Of a stretch of 8,393 bases of DNA, positions 1 to 6,442 are shown piece after piece; within the stretch, counting starts at the first letter, position 1; every line of letters begins with the position of its first letter. This DNA comes from Solirubrobacteraceae bacterium. GTDB taxonomy: Bacteria > Actinomycetota > Thermoleophilia > Solirubrobacterales > Solirubrobacteraceae. The stretch covers positions 1 through 8,393 of the forward strand of contig JAICJK010000082.1 of NCBI GenBank assembly GCA_025928415.1, in the 5' to 3' direction. The translations under genes were made by a program, and so were the position numbers. The notes under the pieces are model-generated. The model saw only the letters and a program-made list of their open reading frames with translations. It had not been told where the DNA came from and made no database searches.

Positions 1-269
1 AGCAGCCCGGCCATCGTGGCGACGTCGTCGACCGCGCCGGCCCCCAGCGCCCCGTCGCTCGCGCCGTGCCCGCGGGCGTCGAAGGCCATGGCCAGCAGCC
101 CGCCGCCGGCCGCGGCGCGCGCGACGTCGTGGTGGTTCTCCTTGCGCGAGTCCGCGCCGTGGAGCAGCAGCAGCCCGCCGACCGGCGGCCCGGCGGGCGC
201 GAACAGGTTCCAGGCGAGCCCGTCGTGGACCCCGCTCTCGGCCGGCGGCTGGGCGTGGACGACGCGCAC
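1..269 (-). CDS. Alpha/beta hydrolase, N-terminal part (gene runs off left edge)
   Basis: Read on the minus strand from a GTG at 267-269, this gives 89 codons open to the window edge. The fold is recognisable. A hydrophobic strand, GGLLLLHG (about residues 31-38), ends in the HG oxyanion-hole motif of alpha/beta hydrolases. A second strand, LLAMAFDARGHGASDG (58-73), is the classic strand-4 plus 'D-x-R-G-H-G-x-S' turn of this superfamily. The nucleophile elbow and the catalytic Asp and His would lie beyond the window, so activity and substrate cannot be stated. No in-frame ATG or GTG lies just upstream, and no Shine-Dalgarno precedes the GTG, so translation may be leaderless. It is divergent from lysA with only 23 bp between chosen starts. 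Members include esterases, peptidases and dienelactone-hydrolase-like enzymes; which type this is remains open. Confidence 0.8.
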   Translation of the reverse strand, partial: MRVVHAQPPAESGVHDGLAWNLFAPAGPPVGGLLLLHGADSRKENHHDVARAAAGGGLLAMAFDARGHGASDGALGAGAVDDVATMAGL

Positions 270-276
270 GGCGTGG

Positions 277-283
277 CATGATG
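277..283. promoter_or_regulatory. Possible back-to-back -10 elements between hydrolase and lysA
   Basis: The 23-bp divergent gap contains CATGAT (277-282, plus), ten bases before the lysA ATG at 293. It also contains CATCAT on minus (complement of 278-283), eight bases before the hydrolase GTG. Each matches TATAAT at four of six positions. No convincing -35 is visible for either. If real, the two promoters overlap and would give leaderless or near-leaderless transcripts. This is inferred from spacing only. Confidence 0.25.
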
Positions 284-292
284 CGCCACCGC

Positions 293-1558
293 ATGGCCGC
301 GGTGCAACAGCTCTCGGACGCCTTCCCGCTGGGCTCGCGGCTGGACGAGCGCGGGCGGCTGCAGATCGGCGGCTGCGACGCGCTGGAGCTCGCCGCCGAG
401 TTCGGCACCCCGGCCTTCGTCGTGGCGGAGGACGACCTGCGCGCACGGGCGCGCGCCTTCGTGCAGGCCTTCGCCGAGCGCACCGGCGACTTCGACGTCC
501 TGTTCGCGTCCAAGGCCTTCCCGTGCACCGCGGTCTACCGCGTGCTCGCGCAGGAGGGCATCGGGTGCGACGTGGCGGGCGGCGGCGAGCTGGCGACCGC
601 GCTGCGCGGCGGCTTCGCGCCCGAGCGCATCCTGCTGCACGGCAACGCGAAGACCGAGGCGGAGCTCGCCTACGCGCTGGACGCCCGGATCGGGCTGATC
701 GTGGTCGACGGCCTCGACGAGCTCGACCGCCTCCAGCGGGTTGCCGGGCCGAGCGTCCGCCAGGCCGTGCTGATCCGCGTGGCCCCGGGCGTCTCGCCGG
801 ACACGCACCCGGCGATCTCCACGGGCGGCCCCAACACGAAGTTCGGGCTCAACCTGGCCGACGCGCAGGTGGCGATCGACCGCCTGCGCGCCGACGAGCG
901 CTTCGACCTGCAGGGCCTGCACTTCCACATCGGCTCGCAGATCCTCGAGCTGGCGCCGTTCCGCCGCGCGCTCGAGGTCGTCGTCGACGCGCTCGGGGAC
1001 TTCGGGACCTACGACCTCGGCGGCGGCCTCGGCGCCACCTACGCCGGCGAGCGGCCGCCGTCGATCGAGGCCTACGTCGAGGGCAAGGTCCGGATGGTCG
1101 AGGAGGTCTGCGGGCCGGGCCGGCGGATCCTCGACGAGCCCGGGCGCGCCCTGGTCGCCAACAGCACGGTGACGCTCTACACGGTGCAGAGCGTCAAGCG
1201 CAACGTCGACACCTGGGTCGCGGTGGACGGCGGGATGTCGGACAACCTGCGGCCGATGCTCTACGACGCCCGCTACGAGGTGCAGGTCGCCAACCGCTTC
1301 GGCGGCGGCACCCGCTGCCACGTCACCGGCAAGCACTGCGAGTCCGGCGACGTGATCGTCCGCGACGCCGACCTCGCCGACCCGCGGGCCGGCGACGTCC
1401 TCGTCACCCCGGCCACCGGCGCCTACGGCTACGCGATGGCCAACCAGTACAACGGCGCCCTGCGCCCGCCCGTCGTGATGGTCGCCGACGGCGACGCCCG
1501 CGTCGTGGTCCGGCGGGACACGGTCGAGGACCTCTTCGCCCGCGACGTCGATGGCTGA
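293..1558 (+). CDS. lysA: Diaminopimelate decarboxylase (lysA)
   Basis: This PLP-dependent, fold-type III enzyme decarboxylates meso-diaminopimelate to L-lysine, the last step of lysine synthesis, in the cytoplasm. From the ATG at 293 it is 421 aa, the usual length. Visible motifs are the PLP-lysine in DVLFASKAF (Lys74), HFHIGSQ (about 210-216), the glycine-rich phosphate loop DLGGGLG (241-247), EPGR (282-285), the active-site cysteine in KHCESGD (Cys349, contributed across the dimer) and GAYGYAM with the PLP-contacting Tyr378. Two in-frame ATGs lie upstream at 278 and 281. I chose 293 because family proteins usually begin only a few residues before the 'FPLGS...GGCDALELAAEFGTP' region, and because the upstream ATGs overlap a -10-like hexamer. 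No clear Shine-Dalgarno is seen. The stop overlaps the hom start by 8 bp, indicating translational coupling. Confidence 0.96.
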   Translation: MAAVQQLSDAFPLGSRLDERGRLQIGGCDALELAAEFGTPAFVVAEDDLRARARAFVQAFAERTGDFDVLFASKAFPCTAVYRVLAQEGIGCDVAGGGELATALRGGFAPERILLHGNAKTEAELAYALDARIGLIVVDGLDELDRLQRVAGPSVRQAVLIRVAPGVSPDTHPAISTGGPNTKFGLNLADAQVAIDRLRADERFDLQGLHFHIGSQILELAPFRRALEVVVDALGDFGTYDLGGGLGATYAGERPPSIEAYVEGKVRMVEEVCGPGRRILDEPGRALVANSTVTLYTVQSVKRNVDTWVAVDGGMSDNLRPMLYDARYEVQVANRFGGGTRCHVTGKHCESGDVIVRDADLADPRAGDVLVTPATGAYGYAMANQYNGALRPPVVMVADGDARVVVRRDTVEDLFARDVDG

Positions 1559-2774
1559 GCCGTTTCGGATCGGCCTGCTCGGCCACGGGACGGTCGGCGC
1601 GGCCTTCGAGCGCCTGCTGGCCGACCGCGCCGGGCAGATCGCCGCGATCACCGGCATGCGCCCCGAGGTCACCGGGGTGCTGACCCGCTCGCGCGGCGAC
1701 TTCGCGGAGATCCTGGCCGGCAGCGACCTGATCGTCGAGCTGATGGGCGGCATCGAGCCCGCCCGCGGTCACGTCCTGCGCGCGATGGCGGACGGCCGCC
1801 ACGTCGTCACCGCCAACAAGCAGCTGCTCAGCCGCCACGGCGAGGAGCTGTGGGCCGCGGCGCGCGAGCACGGCGTCCAGCTCCGCTTCGAGGCCGCGGT
1901 GGCCGGCGTGGTCCCGGTCATCCGCGTGCTGCAGGAGTCCCTGGCCGCCGCGCACGTCGACCGCATCCACGGGATCGTGAACGGGACGACCAACTACATC
2001 CTCACCCGGATGGCCGAAACCGGCGCGTCCTACGACGACGCCCTGGTGGAGGCCCAGCGCCTGGGCTACGCGGAGGCCGACCCGACCGAGGACGTCAACG
2101 GCGCCGACGCCGCCGCGAAGATGGCGATCCTCGCGCGCCTGGCCTTCGACACGCCCGTCCACCTCGACGAGGTCGCCTACGAGGGCATCGAGCACATCAC
2201 CGGCGACGACATGCAGTACGCGCGGGACCTCGGCCTCGGCCTGAAGCTGATCGGCACCGCCGAGCGCGTCGACGGCGGGCTGAGCGTGCGGGTGCACCCG
2301 GCCTTCCTCTACGCGGGCCATCCGCTGGCCAGCGTCGGCGGGCCGTACAACGCGGTGACCGTCGAGTCCGACGCGATCACCGAGATCACGATGTCGGGGC
2401 CGGGCGCGGGCGGCCCGCAGACCGCGAGCGCCGTGCTCGGCGACGTGGTCAGCGCCATGATCCCGCCCGCCTCGACGCCGGAGACGACCGACCGCCTGCG
2501 GCTCGTGCAGGACGTCGCGTCCTCGTTCTACCTCTACCTCGAGGTCGCCGACCGTCCCGGCGTGCTGGCCCAGGTCGCCCAGATCCTCGGGCTCCAGGGC
2601 GCGTCGGTGAAGTCCGTGGTCCAGAAGGGGCTGGGGGACAACGCGCGGCTGGTGATGGTCGTCCACCCGATCCTCGAGTCGCGCCTGCGCGCCGCCGTGG
2701 AGCTCATCGCGGGCCTGGACTTCGTCCGCGCCCGGCCGCGCGTCATCCGCGTGATCGAGGAGGAGTTCGGGTGA
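1551..2774 (+). CDS. hom: Homoserine dehydrogenase with C-terminal ACT domain (hom)
   Basis: The enzyme reduces aspartate-4-semialdehyde to homoserine with NAD(P)H, at the branch to threonine and methionine. It has 407 aa. The Rossmann motif GLLGHGTVG is at residues 8-16, TANK at 87-90, NGTTNYIL at 144-151, and the signature [20 protein letters not shown] at about 172-191 with the catalytic Asp186 and Lys190. The C-terminal ACT domain (about 327-400) begins [20 protein letters not shown]. In this family such domains commonly mediate threonine feedback inhibition; that is family knowledge and not shown here. The start ATG at 1551 sits inside the lysA 3' end (ATGGCTGA), with no separate Shine-Dalgarno, so coupling to lysA is likely. 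The loop between the first strands and VELMGG is shorter than in many homologues. Confidence 0.96.
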   Translation: MAEPFRIGLLGHGTVGAAFERLLADRAGQIAAITGMRPEVTGVLTRSRGDFAEILAGSDLIVELMGGIEPARGHVLRAMADGRHVVTANKQLLSRHGEELWAAAREHGVQLRFEAAVAGVVPVIRVLQESLAAAHVDRIHGIVNGTTNYILTRMAETGASYDDALVEAQRLGYAEADPTEDVNGADAAAKMAILARLAFDTPVHLDEVAYEGIEHITGDDMQYARDLGLGLKLIGTAERVDGGLSVRVHPAFLYAGHPLASVGGPYNAVTVESDAITEITMSGPGAGGPQTASAVLGDVVSAMIPPASTPETTDRLRLVQDVASSFYLYLEVADRPGVLAQVAQILGLQGASVKSVVQKGLGDNARLVMVVHPILESRLRAAVELIAGLDFVRARPRVIRVIEEEFG

Positions 2775-2842
2775 GCGTGCTTCGGCTGCGCCGAAGCATT
2801 GCGAGTTCGCTTCGCGAACATCGCCGGAAGGTGGGTTTGTGA
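2771..2842 (+). CDS. Possible 23-aa mini-ORF bridging hom and thrC
   Basis: A GTG-started ORF of 23 codons fills the hom-thrC junction exactly. Its start overlaps the hom stop as GTGA (2771-2774), and its TGA overlaps the thrC GTG as GTGA (2839-2842). The peptide begins [14 protein letters not shown] and ends REHRRKVGL. It is arginine-rich and resembles no family I recognise. It has no run of Thr, Ile or Lys codons, so it does not look like a classical attenuation leader for this pathway. Much of it is encoded by the two hairpins, so it may simply be a by-product of a structured DNA segment. Translating it would carry ribosomes from hom into thrC. Whether a peptide is made is unknown. Confidence 0.3.
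   Translation: MSVLRLRRSIASSLREHRRKVGL
2779..2816 (+). repeat. Two tandem perfect hairpins between hom and thrC
   Basis: The first inverted repeat is GCTTCGGC / GCCGAAGC (2779-2797), with an 8-bp stem and a 3-base TGC loop. The second is GTTCGC / GCGAAC (2805-2819 region), with a 6-bp stem and a TTC loop. They sit just after the hom stop and before the thrC Shine-Dalgarno. No T-run follows either, so they are poor intrinsic terminators. A role in transcript stability, partial termination or repeat-element biology is possible. They resemble short dispersed intergenic repeats, but no second copy occurs in this window. Confidence 0.7.
2826..2831 (+). promoter_or_regulatory. Shine-Dalgarno for thrC
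   Basis: GGAAGG lies seven bases before the thrC GTG at 2839. It is one of the few recognisable ribosome binding sites on the plus strand here, and it supports 2839 as the start. It falls inside the 61-bp segment bounded by GTGAGCG repeats. Confidence 0.55.
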
Positions 2843-3858
2843 GCGGCCGCCCGGGGCTCATCCGGCGCTACCTCGACCGCCTGCCCTTCGAGGCCGGCGA
2901 CCCGATCGTCACCCTGAAGGAGGGCTCGACGCCGCTCGTCCACGCGCCGTGGCTGTCCGAGCGCGTCGGCGCCGAGGTCCACCTGAAGATCGAGGGCGCC
3001 AACCCGACCGGCTCGTTCAAGGACCGCGGCATGTGCTGCGCGCTGACCGCCGCGGTCAAGGAGGGCGCCGAGGCCGTCATCTGCGCCTCCACCGGGAACA
3101 CCGCGGCCAGCGCGGCGGCCTATGCGGCGCGGGCCGGGCTGCGCTGCGCGGTCATGGTCCCCGAGGGCAAGATCGCCACCGGCAAGCTCGCCCAGGCGCT
3201 CATGCACGGCGCGCGGGTCATCGCGCTGCGCGGGAACTTCGACCAGGCGCTGACGCTGGTGCGCGAGCTGGCCGCGCGCCACCCGATCGCGCTGGTCAAC
3301 TCGGTCAACCACTACCGCCTGGAGGGCCAGAAGACCGCGGCGTTCGAGCTCGTCGACGAGCTCGAGCGCGTCGACGCCGTCTGCATCCCGGTCGGCAACG
3401 CGGGCAACATCACCGCCTACTGGAAGGGCTTCCAGGAGCTCGCGCACGCCCCGCGAATGCTGGGCTTCCAGGCCGAGGGCGCCGCGCCGCTGGTCACCGG
3501 CCGGCGCGTGGAGCACCCGGAGACGGTCGCGAGCGCGATCCGCATCGGCAACCCCGCGCGCTGGGAGGAGGCGATGGCGGCGATGACGGCCTCGGCGGGC
3601 CGGATCGAGGCCGTCTCGGACGCCGAGATCCTCGACGCCTACCGCCTGCTGGCCACGCGCGAGGGCGTCTTCTGCGAGCCGGCGAGCGCGGCGTCGGTGG
3701 CCGGGCTGCTCAAGCACGGCGCCGGCGACGCCCGGCGCATCGCCTGTGTGCTGACCGGCCACGGCCTCAAGGACCCGCAGAGCGCGCTGGAGCAGGCGGG
3801 CTCGGTGATCCCGTGCGAGCCCGGGCTGGAGGCGGCCGAACGCGCGGTGCTCGGATAG
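2839..3858 (+). CDS. thrC: Threonine synthase (thrC)
   Basis: This PLP enzyme of fold type II converts O-phosphohomoserine to L-threonine. It has 339 aa, in the short actinobacterial and Bacillus-type class without the long N-terminal domain of the E. coli type. Visible motifs are [10 protein letters not shown] (55-64) with the PLP Schiff-base Lys61, STGNTAAS (84-91), the phosphate-binding VGNAGN (185-190), and CEPASAAS (279-286). TGHGLKDP lies near the end (306-313). The N-terminus, [11 protein letters not shown], matches where family members begin, and a GGAAGG Shine-Dalgarno precedes the GTG start. The GTG overlaps the stop of the upstream mini-ORF. thrB follows 11 bp later. Confidence 0.96.
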   Translation: MSGRPGLIRRYLDRLPFEAGDPIVTLKEGSTPLVHAPWLSERVGAEVHLKIEGANPTGSFKDRGMCCALTAAVKEGAEAVICASTGNTAASAAAYAARAGLRCAVMVPEGKIATGKLAQALMHGARVIALRGNFDQALTLVRELAARHPIALVNSVNHYRLEGQKTAAFELVDELERVDAVCIPVGNAGNITAYWKGFQELAHAPRMLGFQAEGAAPLVTGRRVEHPETVASAIRIGNPARWEEAMAAMTASAGRIEAVSDAEILDAYRLLATREGVFCEPASAASVAGLLKHGAGDARRIACVLTGHGLKDPQSALEQAGSVIPCEPGLEAAERAVLG

Positions 3859-3861
3859 GGT
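3856..3861 (+). promoter_or_regulatory. Possible -10 element for a leaderless thrB transcript
   Basis: TAGGGT, which includes the thrC TAG stop codon, lies eight bases before the thrB ATG at 3870. The spacing would place a transcription start at or next to the A of ATG. A clear -35 is not visible. The alternative is that AGGG acts as a weak Shine-Dalgarno nine bases from the ATG. The two readings are not separable from sequence. Confidence 0.35.
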
Positions 3862-3869
3862 CGGCCGCG

Positions 3870-4733
3870 ATGGAGCGCCGTCGCGTCGTCCGCGTCCCCG
3901 CGTCCTCGGCGAACCTCGGGCCGGGCTTCGACGCGTTCGCCGCCGCGCTCGGCCTCCACATGGAGCTCGAGGTGCTGGAGACCGGGCGCTTCGGCGTGCA
4001 GACGGACCTGTCGATCGCCCGCGACCGCCGCAACCTCGCCGTCCGGGGCTTCGAGCGCCTGCACCCGGCCGACGGCTTCAGCTTCCGCATCAGCTCGGAG
4101 ATCCCGCTGACCGGCGGGCTGGGCACGAGCGCCGCGGCCTACGTCGCCGGGCTGATGGCGGCCGACCACCTCTTCGAGCTCGACGCGGACCTGCTCGGGC
4201 TGGCGACCGAGCTCGAGGGCCATCCGGACAACGCCGCGGCGGCGCTGCACGGCGGGTTCGTGATCTGCGCGGACGGGGAGGCGGTGCGCTTCGACGCGCC
4301 GACCGGGCTGGAGGCCGTGCTCGTGGTGCCGCAGTCCCCGGTGCGCACGGCCAAGGCGCGCGCCGCGCTGCCGGCCGAGGTGCCGCTGGCCGACGCGGTC
4401 TTCAACACCGCCCACGGCGCGCTGCTGACGCTGGGCCTGGCGCGCGGCGACTGGGACCTCGTCGCCCGCGGCCTGGCCGACCGGCTGCACCAGGACCGCC
4501 GCGCGCACCTGTTCCCGCAGTCGATGGCGGTGGTCCGCCGCGCGACGGCGCTGGGCGCGCTCGGGGCCACGATCTCGGGGGCCGGCCCGGCCGTGCTGGT
4601 CTGGTGCCACTACGAGCAGACCGGCGGGGTCGTCGACGGGCTGCGGGCCGAGACCGCGGGCTGGGCGCAGGTCGTGCGCGTCCCGTTCGAGTCCCAGGGC
4701 GCCCGCGTGCGCGCGATCGCGCCGGCGGGCTGA
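3870..4733 (+). CDS. thrB: Homoserine kinase, GHMP family (thrB)
   Basis: The enzyme phosphorylates homoserine with ATP to give O-phosphohomoserine, the thrC substrate. It has 287 aa, slightly short but within family range. GHMP-kinase motifs appear in order. The N-terminal RVPASSANLGPGFDAFAAAL (8-27) is the homoserine-kinase signature. The ATP-binding glycine-rich loop is IPLTGGLGTSAAA (78-90), followed by EGHPDNAAAALHGG (116-129), and the C-terminal motif ATISGAGPAVL (233-243). The ATP loop reads GLGTSAAA where many relatives have GLGSSAAA, a conservative change. The start at 3870 puts the signature at the expected distance from Met. It is the last gene of the lysA-hom-thrC-thrB cluster and ends 6 bp before the convergent ParA gene. 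Confidence 0.96.
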   Translation: MERRRVVRVPASSANLGPGFDAFAAALGLHMELEVLETGRFGVQTDLSIARDRRNLAVRGFERLHPADGFSFRISSEIPLTGGLGTSAAAYVAGLMAADHLFELDADLLGLATELEGHPDNAAAALHGGFVICADGEAVRFDAPTGLEAVLVVPQSPVRTAKARAALPAEVPLADAVFNTAHGALLTLGLARGDWDLVARGLADRLHQDRRAHLFPQSMAVVRRATALGALGATISGAGPAVLVWCHYEQTGGVVDGLRAETAGWAQVVRVPFESQGARVRAIAPAG

Positions 4734-4739
4734 GCCGCC

Positions 4740-5546
4740 CTAGCCCGCCGCGACCGCGGCGGGCGGGTCCGGCAGGTGCGGCGTGAGCCGGCGCCGGGCG
4801 GCGCTCAGCCCGAGCCGCCGCAGCAGCTCGTCGGCGAGCAGCAGGTAGTCGGCGCCCAGGTCCGGGCGGTACTCGAGGATCGAGACGGCGCGCTCGGCCG
4901 AGCCCGCGTAGGCGATCGACGAGCGGATCGTCGTGCTGAAGACCTTGTCCTCGCCCAGGTGCTCGCGCAGCGACGCGTAGGCCTCGCGCGAGTGCACGGT
5001 GCGCATGTCGGCGATGTTGAAGAACACGCCGAGCCAGTCGAGGTCGGGGTTCAGGCCGTCCCGGGCCAGCTCGATGACCTCCAGCGCCTGCTCGACTCCC
5101 TGCATGGCGAAGTACTGCGCCTCCGCGCTGAGCAGCGCGTGGTCGGCGGCGACGAGCGCGTTGACGGTCAGCAGGCCGAGGGCCGGCGGGCAGTCGATGA
5201 GCACGATGTCGTAGGGGCCCTCGACCTCCCGCAGCGCCTTGCGCAGGGTCAGCTCGCGCCCCATCTTGCCCGCGAGCTGGAGCTCGGCCTCGGCGAGCGA
5301 CAGGTTGGCCGGCATGACGTCGCCGTGGATCGCCTGCTTGGCGCTCGCGCGCCCGGCGAGGACGTCGCCGATCGTCGGCTCGGCCTCGGGGTCGACGTCG
5401 AAGTAGTCCGACAGGTTGCCCTGCGGGTCCAGGTCGACGGCGAGCACCTTGAGCCCCGCGAGGCGCAGGACGTCGGTGAGCGTGCGCACGGCCGTCGTCT
5501 TCCCCGTGCCGCCCTTCTGGGAGAGCACTGCGATCTTGTTCGCCAC
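4740..5546 (-). CDS. ParA/Soj-type P-loop ATPase, orphan
   Basis: The 268-aa protein is of the ParA/MinD (SIMIBI) class. The deviant Walker A KGGTGKTT is at residues 11-18, with signature Lys11 and catalytic Lys16. Walker A' VDLDPQGNLSDYF (37-49) and Walker B DIVLIDCPPALG (113-124) follow. Family members dimerise on ATP, bind DNA or membrane, and position chromosomes, plasmids or protein complexes. No ParB gene or parS-like 16-bp palindrome is visible beside it, so it is probably not the chromosome-partitioning ParA. An orphan positioning ATPase is more likely. The start is GTG at 5544-5546, four residues before the first strand (KIAVLSQKGG). GATCCT on minus, seven bases before the GTG, may be a -10 element for a leaderless message. 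The C-terminal tail is Pro/Ala-rich. It is convergent with thrB. Confidence 0.9.
   Translation of the reverse strand: MANKIAVLSQKGGTGKTTAVRTLTDVLRLAGLKVLAVDLDPQGNLSDYFDVDPEAEPTIGDVLAGRASAKQAIHGDVMPANLSLAEAELQLAGKMGRELTLRKALREVEGPYDIVLIDCPPALGLLTVNALVAADHALLSAEAQYFAMQGVEQALEVIELARDGLNPDLDWLGVFFNIADMRTVHSREAYASLREHLGEDKVFSTTIRSSIAYAGSAERAVSILEYRPDLGADYLLLADELLRRLGLSAARRRLTPHLPDPPAAVAAG
4743..4764. terminator. Strong GC hairpin between convergent thrB and ParA genes
   Basis: This is a perfect 10-bp inverted repeat, GCCCGCCGCG / CGCGGCGGGC, with a nominal 2-base AC spacer (9 bp with a 4-base loop in practice). It begins nine bases after the thrB stop and lies inside the last codons of the ParA gene. 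No T-run follows on either strand, as is common in very GC-rich actinobacteria. It probably helps end thrB transcription and may act in both directions. Confidence 0.5.
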
Positions 5547-5583
5547 GCACCCCAGGATCGCAGAGACGAGCCCGAACGAGCGG

Positions 5584-5599
5584 CGCGGCGACCGCCGCG
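5584..5599. repeat. Short palindrome upstream of the ParA gene
   Basis: The inverted repeat is CGCGGCG / CGCCGCG with a 2-base AC spacer, about 40 bp upstream of the ParA GTG. It could be an operator or only GC-rich chance structure. Nothing here decides. Confidence 0.25.
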
Positions 5600-5613
5600 G
5601 ACCTCCTCAGTCC

Positions 5614-5642
5614 GGACGAACACGGCTATGCCGGATTCGTCC
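5614..5642 (-). repeat. Type B imperfect palindrome downstream of FHA gene
   Basis: Read on minus, the outer arms are GGACGAA / TTCGTCC (7 bp). Then comes a 2x2 mismatch (TC against TG), inner arms CGGC / GCCG, and a 3-base ATA loop. The first 13 bases (GGACGAATCCGGC) are identical to bases 6785-6797 in the plus-strand repeat cluster. It sits in the 129-bp gap between the FHA stop and the ParA start, five bases from the type A hairpin. Confidence 0.75.
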
Positions 5643-5647
5643 TTGAC

Positions 5648-5675
5648 GACAGCCGAGCCCCCGGGCGAGGCTGTC
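5648..5675 (-). repeat. Type A imperfect palindrome directly after the FHA stop
   Basis: Read on minus, the arms are GACAGCC / GGCTGTC (7 bp). Then come a TC/TC mismatch and inner arms GCCC / GGGC with a GG loop. It begins immediately after the FHA TGA. Its central 24 bases match the plus-strand repeat at 6717-6740 at 18 positions, and four of the six changes keep outer-stem pairing (CC/GG for AT/AT). It may work as a terminator or 3'-end stabiliser for the FHA transcript. There is no T-run. Confidence 0.65.
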
Positions 5676-6257
5676 TCAATCCGCGATCGTGCGCATCCCG
5701 CTGGGGGCGGGGGCCTCGGGGCCGGGGACGCGGGTGTCGACGAACAGGAGGCGGTGGCGGCCGACGACCAGCTCGTCGCCGTCCTTCAGGACCCGCGCGT
5801 CCACGCGCTCGCCGTTGACGAACACGCCGTTGAGGCTGCGGTCGTCGAGCACGCGGACCTCGTCGCCGTCCCGCGCGATGCGGGCGTGGCGGCGGGAGAC
5901 CGTCGCGTCGTCGAAGCGCAGCTCGGCCGCGAGGCTGCGGCCGACCCGCATCCACTCGCGGTCCAGGGCCACGATCCGCAGCGCGTCGCCGTCGCGGAAG
6001 GCCAGGTGCGGACCGGGCTGGGCGCCCGCGAGCTCCGCGCGGGCCGCCTCGGCGATCGCCGCGCGGTCGTCCGCCGGGTCCTCCGGCCGGCGCGGGAAGC
6101 GCCCGGCCGCGAACAGGGATGCGCGGGCGAACGACCGCCCGCCGCAGCTCGGGCAGGACGTGAGCTGCTCGGTGGCGGCCAGGGTCACGATGTGACCGCA
6201 GTCCTCACACCGGAAGGATCCGGTGCCGGCAAGGGTGCCCGACGTGAGTGACTCCAT
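5676..6257 (-). CDS. Zinc-ribbon plus FHA-domain protein
   Basis: This 193-aa cytoplasmic protein has two parts. Residues 15-40 hold a zinc-ribbon with paired cysteines, FRCEDCGH (Cys17, Cys20) and SCPSCGG (Cys35, Cys38). Residues about 82-175 form a forkhead-associated domain with the phosphothreonine-binding signatures RVGRS (104-108), SRRHARI (121-127) and LNGVFVNG (142-149). FHA domains read phosphothreonine made by Ser/Thr kinases; no kinase is encoded here, so the partner is unknown. The open frame extends 60 codons further upstream. I chose the ATG at 6257 because GAGAGGAG lies five bases before it and because the upstream residues lack domain character. The gene is divergent from the small four-cysteine protein. 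The ParA gene lies downstream on the same strand, but two hairpins intervene, so joint transcription is uncertain. Confidence 0.9.
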   Translation of the reverse strand: MESLTSGTLAGTGSFRCEDCGHIVTLAATEQLTSCPSCGGRSFARASLFAAGRFPRRPEDPADDRAAIAEAARAELAGAQPGPHLAFRDGDALRIVALDREWMRVGRSLAAELRFDDATVSRRHARIARDGDEVRVLDDRSLNGVFVNGERVDARVLKDGDELVVGRHRLLFVDTRVPGPEAPAPSGMRTIAD

Positions 6258-6262
6258 GACTG

Positions 6263-6270
6263 CTCCTCTC
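6263..6270 (-). promoter_or_regulatory. Shine-Dalgarno for the FHA gene
   Basis: GAGAGGAG on the minus strand lies five bases before the ATG at 6257. It is the best ribosome binding site in the window, and it sets the start 60 codons inside the open frame. Confidence 0.75.
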
Positions 6271-6289
6271 GCGCTCCGGGTGCCCCAGG

Positions 6290-6318
6290 TTGACAGCCCG
6301 CAGTAAGCCGTTCGTAAA
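6290..6318 (+). promoter_or_regulatory. Possible sigma-70-type promoter facing the small four-cysteine gene
   Basis: A perfect -35 hexamer TTGACA (6290-6295) is followed, after 17 bases, by CGTAAA (6313-6318), a weak -10 match. It points to the gene at 6443 and would give a leader of roughly 115 bases. The region is also the upstream region of the divergent FHA gene, so the two genes would share control DNA. The rest of the 185-bp gap shows only GC-rich sequence, a small inverted repeat (GGCGGC/GCCGCC, 6362-6381), and GGAGGAGGT at 6408-6416, too far from the ATG to be a normal Shine-Dalgarno. Confidence 0.3.
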
Positions 6319-6442
6319 GCCGCGACGACCTGCGCCGCGGGCCTGCGGGGCGCGTCCCTGAGGCGGCGGATGGTAGCCGCCGGCCATCGGGCGGGCAATC
6401 GATCCGCGGAGGAGGTCCCCGTCCCGCGGCGAAGCACGGCCC

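Noticed and set aside
16..1683. Very long plus-strand ORF over the hydrolase and lysA region
   Set aside because: It is an out-of-frame shadow of lysA produced by high GC: Arg/Ala/Gly-rich, low-complexity translation with no domain.
2779..2820. Threonine/isoleucine attenuator or T-box/riboswitch before thrC
   Set aside because: The mini-ORF has no Thr or Lys codons and just one Ile codon, no T-run follows the hairpins, and no T-box or lysine/threonine riboswitch core is visible.
1404..3762. Long minus-strand ORFs antisense to hom and thrC
   Set aside because: They mirror the real genes' third-position GC bias, have His/Asp/Arg-rich composition and no motifs, and overlap well-supported enzymes completely.
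5584..5599. parS centromere site near the ParA gene
   Set aside because: The palindrome is CG-only and does not resemble the TGTTTCACGTGAAACA-type chromosomal parS; no ParB is encoded.
4776..6251. 491-codon plus-strand ORF antisense to the ParA and FHA genes
   Set aside because: The minus strand carries clear Walker and FHA motifs in frame, while this translation is compositionally biased with no recognisable fold.
6258..6437. Sixty-codon N-terminal extension of the FHA protein
   Set aside because: GAGAGGAG sits at ideal distance before the internal ATG at 6257, and the extension is Arg/Ala-rich without domain features.
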